Of a stretch of DNA of 6,203 bases, positions 1 to 5,316 are shown piece by piece. Numbering within the stretch: position 1 is the first letter of the stretch; each line of letters begins with the position of its first letter. A program made the position numbers and the translations under genes. The stretch is from Synechococcales cyanobacterium PMM_0073 (GTDB lineage Bacteria; Cyanobacteriota; Cyanobacteriia; Elainellales; Elainellaceae). Under the pieces are notes generated by a model. That model searched no databases. It was given only the letters and a program-made list of their open reading frames with translations, and was not told the origin of the DNA. Where the stretch lies: NCBI GenBank assembly GCA_949127695.1, contig CASBQH010000158.1:1-6203 (forward strand), written 5' to 3'.

Positions 1-1
1 C

Positions 2-1024
2 GGAGCGCTGCTGCTGCTGGCCTTTGATTTAATCGTCGGCACCAATTTCTTCAACCCCACAGGCGGCGGCGATCCGGTGGTATACCAGCATATGTTCTGG
101 TTCTATTCGCATCCGGCAGTCTACATTATGATTTTGCCGCTGTTTGGGGCAATTTCCGAGATCATTCCAGTGCATTCGCGCAAGCCGATTTTTGGCTATT
201 TGGCCATCGCCTATTCCAGTTTGGCTATCTCGTTTTTGGGGCTGATTGTCTGGGCGCACCATATGTTTACCAGCGGCACGCCTGCTTGGCTCCGGATGTT
301 TTTTATGATCACCACGATGGTGATCGCCGTGCCGACGGGCATCAAAGTATTCAGCTGGTTGGCCACCATGTGGGGCGGCAAAATTGCCCTGAACAGCGCC
401 ATGCTGTTTGCGATGGGTTTTGTGGGCGAGTTCGTGATTGGCGGCATTAGCGGCGTGATGGTGGCCTCTGTACCGTTTGATATTCACGTCCACGACACCT
501 ACTTTATTGTGGCGCACCTGCACTACGTGCTGTTCGGCGGCAGCGTCTTTGGCATCTACGCAGCAATCTATCATTGGTATCCCAAAATGACTGGGCGGAT
601 GATGAACGAGCCGCTGGGAATCGTTCACTTCACGCTGACGCTGGTGGGCACAAACCTCACCTTTATGCCGATGCATGCCTTGGGAATGCAGGGAATGAAC
701 CGCCGCATTGCCATGTACGATCCGCAGTTTCAGTCGCTGAACGAGATCTGTACGGCAGGCGCTTACGTGCTGTCCGTTTCCACCCTCCCGTTCTTGATCA
801 ACGCGGTCTGGAGCTGGACGAAGGGCGTTCCGGCTGGCGACAACCCCTGGAACGCGCTGACGCTGGAATGGCAAACCACTTCACCCCCGGCGATCGAAAA
901 CTTCGCGACGCTGCCCGTGATTACTGGCGGCCCCTACGACTACGGCGCAGAAGACTTCCCGGACGATCTGCTGCCGCCGCTCACCTCGCCCGAACTCCAG
1001 CCTGATTCTTCAGCTTTCTCTTAA
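2..1024 (+). CDS. ctaD: Cytochrome c oxidase subunit I, 5'-truncated by window edge
   Basis: Catalytic subunit of the aa3-type terminal oxidase, a membrane protein that reduces O2 to water and pumps protons. The frame is open to the left edge, so only the last 340 residues are seen; family members have about 550, so roughly the first 200 residues (including the heme a ligand of helix II and the D-channel entrance) are missing. Visible active-site residues: the CuB ligand and cross-linked tyrosine in YSHPAVY (nt 104-124), the CuB His pair in WAHHMF (257-262), the K-channel lysine in PTGIKVFSW (344-346), and the heme a3 and heme a histidines in VAHLHYV (515-523). The heme-propionate arginine pair is present in GMNRR. 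About seven membrane helices, corresponding to VI-XII, can be read. The motif is YSHPAV rather than GHPEV, which places it with the A2 subtype of heme-copper oxidases, lacking the helix-VI glutamate. ctaE follows after 31 bases; ctaC is expected upstream, outside the window. Confidence 0.96.
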   Translation, partial: GALLLLAFDLIVGTNFFNPTGGGDPVVYQHMFWFYSHPAVYIMILPLFGAISEIIPVHSRKPIFGYLAIAYSSLAISFLGLIVWAHHMFTSGTPAWLRMFFMITTMVIAVPTGIKVFSWLATMWGGKIALNSAMLFAMGFVGEFVIGGISGVMVASVPFDIHVHDTYFIVAHLHYVLFGGSVFGIYAAIYHWYPKMTGRMMNEPLGIVHFTLTLVGTNLTFMPMHALGMQGMNRRIAMYDPQFQSLNEICTAGAYVLSVSTLPFLINAVWSWTKGVPAGDNPWNALTLEWQTTSPPAIENFATLPVITGGPYDYGAEDFPDDLLPPLTSPELQPDSSAFS

Positions 1025-1055
1025 TATCCATCTGTCCTTCACTTGATCAAACATT

Positions 1056-1688
1056 ATGCAAGGTTCAGTTGACTCTACTGAAGCGCTTAACTACGGTACG
1101 TCGGTTGACAGCCCTGAAAACAGCCATGCCGAAGGCCATGAGGTGCATCCCGATCACCGGATTTTTGGGCTGATCGTGTTTCTGGGCGCAGAAAGCATGA
1201 TCTTCATGGGGCTGTTCATGGCCTATCTCACCTTCCGAGCCGTCTATCCAAGTTGGCCACCCGAAGGCACGCCTGAGCGCGAGCTGCTAGTTCCCGGCAT
1301 CAACACGCTGATCTTGATCAGCAGCAGCTTTGTGATCCACAAGGCCGATGTGGCGATTAAAAAGAACGATGTGGCCGGACTCCGCACTTGGTTTGGCATC
1401 ACCGCCGCGATGGGGGCTGTGTTTCTAGCAGGGCAGATCTATGAGTACAGCACCCTAGAATTTGGCCTCAAAACCAACCTCTATGCCAGCAGCTTCTACG
1501 TGCTGACGGGCTTCCACGGGCTGCATGTGTTTCTGGGGCTTTGCCTAATTCTGGGCGTGCTCTGGCGGGCGCGGGATCGAGCGCATTATTCCGAGGCGCA
1601 TCACTTTGGCGTGGAGGCTGCCGAACTCTACTGGCACTTTGTCGATGTCGTCTGGATTATTCTGTTTCTTTTGCTTTATTTACTCTAG
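1056..1688 (+). CDS. ctaE: Cytochrome c oxidase subunit III
   Basis: Membrane subunit III of the aa3-type oxidase. It binds subunit I and in the family helps keep proton uptake and catalytic stability. The protein has 210 residues, the usual size of the five-helix bacterial form that lacks the first two helices of the mitochondrial seven-helix protein. Hydrophobic segments lie near residues 37-60, 80-96, 113-130, 146-170 and 191-210. Family motifs are the GAESMIFMGLF segment (44-54), TGFHGLHV (151-158) and the C-terminal ELYWHFVDVVW (190-200). The hydrophilic N-terminus of about 35 residues is rich in charged and polar residues. The ATG at 1056 is chosen because it is the first in frame and gives a normal length; no clear Shine-Dalgarno sequence precedes it, which is common in cyanobacteria and fits coupling to ctaD 31 bases upstream. 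No terminator is seen before or after it. Confidence 0.95.
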   Translation: MQGSVDSTEALNYGTSVDSPENSHAEGHEVHPDHRIFGLIVFLGAESMIFMGLFMAYLTFRAVYPSWPPEGTPERELLVPGINTLILISSSFVIHKADVAIKKNDVAGLRTWFGITAAMGAVFLAGQIYEYSTLEFGLKTNLYASSFYVLTGFHGLHVFLGLCLILGVLWRARDRAHYSEAHHFGVEAAELYWHFVDVVWIILFLLLYLL

Positions 1689-1737
1689 TCTGTGACTTTC
1701 CGCATCTTTAACATCTGAGTAATTGGGAACCGCCAAC

Positions 1738-2574
1738 ATGGGAACTGCAATCGATGTCAACAGCGCCAACTTCATGGCTGAAGTGGCCGAGAAGTCTTAT
1801 GAAAAGCCAGTGATTGTCGATTTCTTTGCCCAGTGGTGCGGCCCCTGCCAGCTGTTGAAGCCGATGCTGGAAAAGGTGGTGCAAAATCATGACGTGGTGC
1901 TGGCCAAAATTGACATTGACCAAAGCCCAGACCTAGCCAGCGCCTACCGGATTGAAGGCGTGCCGGATGTGCGGGTGGTGATGCAGGGCAAAATGTATGC
2001 GGGCTTTGTCGGCGTCTTGCCAGAGCCTCAGCTCCAAGATTTTATGGAGCAGCTGAATACTGCCTATAGCCGGCTGGGCAGTCGCTCTGAGCTAGAAGTC
2101 AAGCTGGATGAAGTCCAAAATATGATTTCAGCAGGCGATACAGCCGCCGCCACCGAACGACTGTCTCAACTCCGCAGCGAATATCCCGATGACCAGTCCT
2201 TGGCCATTATCAGCGCCAGCTTTTTGATTGGTCAGGATGATTTGGGGGAAGCCGAGCGAATTCTAGCGCCGATCTACGAAGGTATGGAAATGTATGCGCC
2301 GGCTGAAGCGCTACGGAATTTAATTTACCTAAAGCTAGACAGCGCCAAACCCTATACGCACCCGCTGGATGAGCCGTTTTTTAAAGCCGTGCAGTCTACG
2401 CTAGCCTCAGACTACGAGACCGCGCTAGCAGGCTTCTTGCCGATAGTCAGCCAGGATCGGCAATATCGGGATGATGGCGCACGCAAGGCAATGCTGATGG
2501 TGTTTAATCTGCTGGGCGACGAGCATCCGATTACCCAGGACTATCGCAAGCAGCTGACGGCTGTGCTGCATTGA
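1738..2574 (+). CDS. cnoX: CnoX/YbbN-type thioredoxin-TPR co-chaperone
   Basis: Predicted cytosolic protein of 278 residues: an N-terminal thioredoxin fold (about 1-110) followed by a TPR-like helical region (about 113-278). Characterised relatives (E. coli CnoX, formerly YbbN; Caulobacter CnoX) hold unfolding proteins under oxidative stress and pass them to GroEL. The active site WCGPC is intact at 33-37, so thiol-disulfide activity is likely, unlike E. coli CnoX, whose motif is degenerate. The cis-proline is P76 in GVPDV. The C-terminal region has the family pattern DDGARKAML followed by YRKQLTAVLH; in E. coli the C-terminal end contacts GroEL. No signal peptide is visible, which argues against a periplasmic copper-site maturation role despite the position 49 bases behind ctaE. 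An upstream in-frame TTG at 1723 would add five residues (MGTAN before MGTA); the ATG is preferred. Co-transcription with ctaDE is an inference from spacing and the lack of a terminator. Confidence 0.88.
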   Translation: MGTAIDVNSANFMAEVAEKSYEKPVIVDFFAQWCGPCQLLKPMLEKVVQNHDVVLAKIDIDQSPDLASAYRIEGVPDVRVVMQGKMYAGFVGVLPEPQLQDFMEQLNTAYSRLGSRSELEVKLDEVQNMISAGDTAAATERLSQLRSEYPDDQSLAIISASFLIGQDDLGEAERILAPIYEGMEMYAPAEALRNLIYLKLDSAKPYTHPLDEPFFKAVQSTLASDYETALAGFLPIVSQDRQYRDDGARKAMLMVFNLLGDEHPITQDYRKQLTAVLH

Positions 2575-2584
2575 GAGCCTGTTT

Positions 2585-2620
2585 GAAAATTAAAACAGCC
2601 TGCAATGCAAGCAGAGGCTG
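2585..2620 (-). terminator. Rho-independent terminator of the S4-domain gene
   Basis: Reading the minus strand after the S4 gene stop, CAGCC-TC-TGC pairs with GCAGGCTG across a 7-base loop (TTGCATT): an 8-bp stem with a 2-base bulge. It is followed at once by TTTTAATTTTC. On the plus strand the hairpin is not followed by T residues, so it should act mainly on minus-strand transcripts, although the hairpin also forms in the cnoX transcript. Confidence 0.6.
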
Positions 2621-2635
2621 GCTGCACTCAACAGT

Positions 2636-2869
2636 TCAGTCTAAGTCTCGCGCTGCATCCTCTTCTGGATCACCCAGAATATACAGCTCGCCCGCCACTG
2701 AAACCCGATCGCCTTCGATCAGCTTGCGTCCGCGCCGCAGCTCCATTTGGCCATTGACCTCAATCTGGCCGTCACGGATCAGCTGCTTGGCCTCGCCGCC
2801 CGTATGCGCCACCCCCACCCACTTCAAAAACTGATCCAGCTTAATGGTTTCTGGCTGTGATTCTGTCAT
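2636..2869 (-). CDS. Small S4-domain RNA-binding protein (YaaA/YbcJ type)
   Basis: A 77-residue protein that is almost entirely one S4 domain (about residues 10-65), the small RNA-binding fold also found in ribosomal protein S4, pseudouridine synthases and tyrosyl-tRNA synthetases. The recognisable core is LDQFLKWVGVAHTGGEAKQL, then IRDGQIEVNG and RRGRKLIEGDRV, matching the stand-alone YaaA (Bacillus) / YbcJ (E. coli) type. The family is thought to bind structured RNA, perhaps rRNA or stalled ribosomal complexes; the precise role here is unknown. The tail (residues 66-77) is acidic and variable. The start is supported by a ribosome binding site just upstream. The gene converges on cnoX with 61 bases between stops and is divergent from the Anbu gene 72 bases away. 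Confidence 0.85.
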   Translation of the reverse strand: MTESQPETIKLDQFLKWVGVAHTGGEAKQLIRDGQIEVNGQMELRRGRKLIEGDRVSVAGELYILGDPEEDAARDLD

Positions 2870-2873
2870 ATCG

Positions 2874-2880
2874 CTTCCCT
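2874..2880 (-). promoter_or_regulatory. Ribosome binding site of the S4-domain gene
   Basis: The minus strand reads AGGGAAG four bases before the ATG at 2869, with the GGGA core about six bases away. It is the clearest Shine-Dalgarno-like site in the window and supports this start codon. Confidence 0.5.
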
Positions 2881-2941
2881 AACTGCGAGTTTGCGCCGTA
2901 AGATTGAGAGCATCGCTTTTCTCTCATCTTCTTCAAAATTC

Positions 2942-3682
2942 ATGACCTATTGCCTTGGGATTGTAACGCGCCACGGGCTGGTAATGGCAGCTGATTCACG
3001 TACAAATGCAGGCGTGGACTATATTTCAACCTACCAAAAGCTGTTTAACTTTTCAGCTCCCGGCGATCGGGTGATTTTGCTTTGCAGCTCTGGCAACCTG
3101 TCGATTACCCAGTCAGTGCTGAACGTGCTGGAGCAAGATCTGCGGCAGCGCGAGGCCGAAAACCTGCATAGCACCGCCACGCTCTATGATACGGCGCGCT
3201 ATGTGGGCAACAAGATGCGGCAGATTCAGCAGCAGGAGCGCGGCTGGCTAGAAAAAGACGGGATTGACTCCAAATGTACGCTGCTGCTGGGCGGTCAGAT
3301 TCAGGGCGAGGCGTCGCCCAGTCTATTTATGATCTATAGCCAGGGCAATTTTATTCAGGCGACGACCGAAACGCCGTTTTTGCAGATTGGCGAAACCAAA
3401 TATGGCAAGCCGATTCTGGATCGAACGCTGAGCTACGAAACCGCGCTGGCCGATGCGGCCAAGGTGGCGCTGCTCTCAATTGACTCGACGATGAAATCGA
3501 ACATCTCGGTGGGGCCGCCGATTGATCTGGTGCTGTATGAAGCAAATCGGCTCTCGATTCAGCATCAGGTGCGGTTGCGCTCTGGCGATCCATATCTGCT
3601 CAAAATGCGTCAGCTCTGGGAAATTGCCCTGCGAGGAGCGTTTGAGCAGATGCCGAGCCTAGACTGGGATCGCTATAAGTGA
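2942..3682 (+). CDS. anbu: Anbu-type proteasome-like peptidase (N-terminal threonine hydrolase)
   Basis: A 246-residue homologue of proteasome beta subunits in the Anbu (ancestral beta subunit) group, whose known structures are open helical rings. The start is fixed by biology: the ATG at 2942 gives Met-Thr-Tyr-Cys, so removal of Met exposes the nucleophile Thr1. A longer frame from a TTG at 2891 would bury it. Counting from Thr1, Asp17 (in MAADSRTNAGVD) and Lys32 (in STYQKLF) match the catalytic Asp/Lys positions of the fold. Later Anbu hallmarks are LQIGETKYGKPILDR (147-161 from Met) and SIDSTMKSNISVGPPIDL (179-196), which holds an Asp-Ser pair near the active site. Length is normal for Anbu and no propeptide or signal is seen. 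Physiological substrates are not established for the family. In many genomes Anbu sits with ATP-grasp, alpha-E and transglutaminase-like genes; none is present here. No clear Shine-Dalgarno site precedes the start. Confidence 0.92.
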   Translation: MTYCLGIVTRHGLVMAADSRTNAGVDYISTYQKLFNFSAPGDRVILLCSSGNLSITQSVLNVLEQDLRQREAENLHSTATLYDTARYVGNKMRQIQQQERGWLEKDGIDSKCTLLLGGQIQGEASPSLFMIYSQGNFIQATTETPFLQIGETKYGKPILDRTLSYETALADAAKVALLSIDSTMKSNISVGPPIDLVLYEANRLSIQHQVRLRSGDPYLLKMRQLWEIALRGAFEQMPSLDWDRYK

Positions 3683-3696
3683 CAAAAATAAGTAAT

Positions 3697-3725
3697 AAAA
3701 AAACGGCTCCTGTAATTTGGAGCCG
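3697..3725 (-). terminator. Rho-independent terminator of acsF
   Basis: A perfect 7-bp stem, CGGCTCC (3704-3710) with GGAGCCG (3719-3725), encloses an 8-base loop. On the minus strand it lies 53 bases past the acsF stop and is followed by seven T residues and more T-rich sequence. On the plus strand the tail is CTTGGTTTG, so it may also weakly terminate the Anbu transcript. Confidence 0.85.
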
Positions 3726-3778
3726 CTTGGTTTGCAATGGAACCGATGAATTGCTCTAGCGTCGGGCTAAAGGCTTAC

Positions 3779-4852
3779 CTATTTAACAGAGCCTTCTAGC
3801 TGCGCCGTGTCAATCGGCTGCATTAGATAGAGCCGCAGCATGTTGACGCCGATTTTGGCAATATGGGGCAGCTTTTGCAGAATCTTCAGCGGCTTGGGCG
3901 ATTTTTTGCCCGCAGCAGCTAGCTTGGCACTAGCGGCGGCTGAGTCATCCAGCAGTTCAAAGAACTTGGGGTGATCGACATTCAAAATCAGCGGAAAGAC
4001 GCGGCCAGCGGTGGCGTTCGTCTTGCGAATCACCTCAATATCGTAGTCGCGAGCGTTCAGCCCCAGCGAGGCATAGAAGCCAGAGCGCTGGAGGTCATTC
4101 AGATACATGGTGGCAAACACCGACAGCAGGAAGAACCGGCTCCAGAGTCTGGCGCGCCAGTCGTTGAGAAACTGCGGCTGTGCCTTCATGATCGCGTCAA
4201 AGAAGTCACCGTGGCGGTTCTCGTCTTGGCACCAGTTTTCAAAGAAGCGGAAAATTGGGTAGATGCGATGTTCGGGATGCGCCTCTAGGTGGCGGAAAAT
4301 CGTGATGTATCGCCAGTAGCCAATCTTCTCAGAGAGGTAGGTGGCGTAGAAGATAAATTTGGGCTTAAAGAAAGTGTAGCTCTTGCTCTCGGTGAGAAAG
4401 CCTAGATCGAGCTGGAGACCAAAATCTGCCATGGCCTTATTTAAGAAGCCAGCGTGACGCGCCTCGTCTCGCGACATCAGCAAAAAGCATTCGGCCAGCA
4501 GCGGGCTTTTGTCTTTGAGCTTGCGCGACAGCTCTTTATAGAGCAGAAATCCCGAAAACTCGGCAGTGCAGGAGCGCTCCAAAAACTCCATGAACATCTT
4601 GCGGGTCTCGCCGTCTAGGTGTTCCCAAGACTGCTTGAACTCGTCGGTGCGGACGAAGTGGTGGCGGTTGTAGTCGGTGCGGAATTCGGCCAGGATGGCG
4701 CGCAGCTCGTCCTCGTTGACGGAGATATCCATCCGCGCCATTTCCTCGAAGTCTGTGGTGTAGAACCGGGGCGTCAGGATGCTGTCTTCAGCAGGCCGCT
4801 TAACGCCGGGACGGAGCTCTTCGAGTTCGGGTCTTTTCAGAGAATCTACCAT
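3779..4852 (-). CDS. acsF: Mg-protoporphyrin IX monomethyl ester oxidative cyclase (AcsF/ChlA)
   Basis: The 357-residue diiron enzyme forms the isocyclic (fifth) ring of chlorophyll, converting Mg-protoporphyrin IX 13-monomethyl ester to divinyl protochlorophyllide with O2. It acts at membranes, in cyanobacteria with the partner Ycf54. Carboxylate/histidine iron-ligand motifs are visible: E98 in CTAEFSGF, E130-A-R-H133 in [10 protein letters not shown], and E211-N-R-H214 in [12 protein letters not shown]. The N-terminal segment [11 protein letters not shown] (25-35) and [16 protein letters not shown] (171-186) are nearly invariant in the family. Residues about 300-335 (Ala/Ser/Lys-rich) form the variable part before a conserved C-terminus with YLMQPI. 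Length and start match the family. Cyanobacteria often carry an aerobic and a low-oxygen paralogue. The low-oxygen one usually sits with heme oxygenase and hemN-like genes, absent here, so this is more likely the main aerobic form (inference). A candidate promoter and a strong terminator bracket it as a single-gene transcript. Confidence 0.97.
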   Translation of the reverse strand: MVDSLKRPELEELRPGVKRPAEDSILTPRFYTTDFEEMARMDISVNEDELRAILAEFRTDYNRHHFVRTDEFKQSWEHLDGETRKMFMEFLERSCTAEFSGFLLYKELSRKLKDKSPLLAECFLLMSRDEARHAGFLNKAMADFGLQLDLGFLTESKSYTFFKPKFIFYATYLSEKIGYWRYITIFRHLEAHPEHRIYPIFRFFENWCQDENRHGDFFDAIMKAQPQFLNDWRARLWSRFFLLSVFATMYLNDLQRSGFYASLGLNARDYDIEVIRKTNATAGRVFPLILNVDHPKFFELLDDSAAASAKLAAAGKKSPKPLKILQKLPHIAKIGVNMLRLYLMQPIDTAQLEGSVK

Positions 4853-4933
4853 GGGTCACATTGCTTCTCGTTTTTACTGGAATTTCACTGGGTTTTTTAT
4901 GGGATCAGGGACAGTTTAGATCGCCCCATGGCT

Positions 4934-4949
4934 AGCTAAGTTCAGCTAA
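4934..4949. repeat. Direct repeat AGCTAA with 10-bp period in the acsF leader
   Basis: AGCTAA occurs at 4934-4939 and 4944-4949, ten bases apart, about one helical turn. On the minus strand it reads TTAGCT twice, just downstream of the predicted acsF -10 box. It could be an operator or chance; only the sequence pattern supports it. Confidence 0.3.
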
Positions 4950-4970
4950 CATCCCGGCTTTACGCCTTTT

Positions 4971-4998
4971 ATTACAGTCTACCAGGATAGTTTATCAA
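4971..4998 (-). promoter_or_regulatory. Candidate sigma70-type promoter of acsF
   Basis: On the minus strand TTGATA (plus 4993-4998) and TGTAAT (plus 4971-4976) are separated by 16 bases; each matches the TTGACA/TATAAT consensus in five of six positions. Transcription would start near 4964, giving a leader of about 110 bases before the ATG. This is the best pair seen in the region by eye and has no experimental support. Confidence 0.42.
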
Positions 4999-5207
4999 GC
5001 TCTGGGGCTGGCTCCAAGCTGATCTCGTTAAGAGTTGCAACAAAACGGCTGTTTTTTGCAGGGTGAGCAGCCTGTGGGTTGGATTTTGAAGACAACCATA
5101 ATTCTCTGCACAAAAAAAACTAAAATCTCGCGTAAAAATCGCTTGCAGGTTTGAATTTTTTGGATAGAGTTAGTGGCTAGTCTTGGGGCGGCGCTATGCC
5201 AAAGACC

Positions 5208-5239
5208 AATGCAGTCGGGCTAATGCAGTCGGGCTAATG
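5208..5239. repeat. 14-bp tandem repeat, 2.3 copies
   Basis: AATGCAGTCGGGCT is present at 5208-5221 and, without mismatch, at 5222-5235, followed by the first four bases of a third copy. It lies about 80 bases upstream of the AMIN-protein start, so probably in its promoter or 5' leader. The core GTCGGGCTAA also occurs at 3761-3770, just beyond the acsF stop. Confidence 0.8.
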
Positions 5240-5316
5240 ATTTCAGGATGCAGACAGAAGCCAAACAGAATGCAAACGCAAGATGCCGATAGAACTGGGC
5301 AAAGGGTAAATGTAAC

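Larger units (their letters stand above)
4853..5316. other. 464-base intergenic region between divergent acsF and the AMIN-protein gene
   Basis: This AT-richer non-coding stretch separates two divergently transcribed genes and must hold both promoters. Toward acsF it contains a plausible promoter and a leader of roughly 110 bases. Toward the right-hand gene it contains several A/T runs (for example 5112-5119 and 5155-5161) and TAAAAT at 5121-5126, but no good -35/-10 pair that I would call. A 14-bp tandem repeat lies at 5208-5239. No tRNA, recognisable riboswitch or convincing protein-coding frame was found. Confidence 0.7.

Noticed and set aside
29..874. A long open frame on the minus strand across ctaD
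   Set aside because: Its translation is rich in His, Arg and Gln with no recognisable domain, and it is fully antisense to a strongly conserved gene; it is a by-product of the codon use of ctaD.
574..1005. A second plus-strand frame inside ctaD
   Set aside because: It overlaps the conserved helices X-XII of ctaD in another frame, and its own product shows no family features.
2579..2598. CTGTTT/AAACAG inverted repeat after cnoX as a plus-strand terminator
   Set aside because: The stem is only six weak base pairs with an 8-base AT-rich loop and no following T-run.
2571..2834. Plus-strand frame overlapping the end of cnoX
   Set aside because: It is antisense to the S4-domain gene, Ser/Arg/Pro-rich, and without a ribosome binding site; the S4 domain on the other strand is clearly the real gene.
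2891..2941. N-terminal extension of Anbu from TTG 2891
   Set aside because: It would place 17 residues before the catalytic threonine and resembles no known propeptide; the ATG at 2942 gives the expected Met-Thr start.
4619..4939. Plus-strand frame antisense to the acsF 5' end
   Set aside because: The product has no known domain, and its coding part mirrors the conserved acsF N-terminus.
5121..5126. TAAAAT as a -10 box for the AMIN gene
   Set aside because: No reasonable -35 element at 16-18 bases upstream; the surrounding A-run makes a chance match likely.
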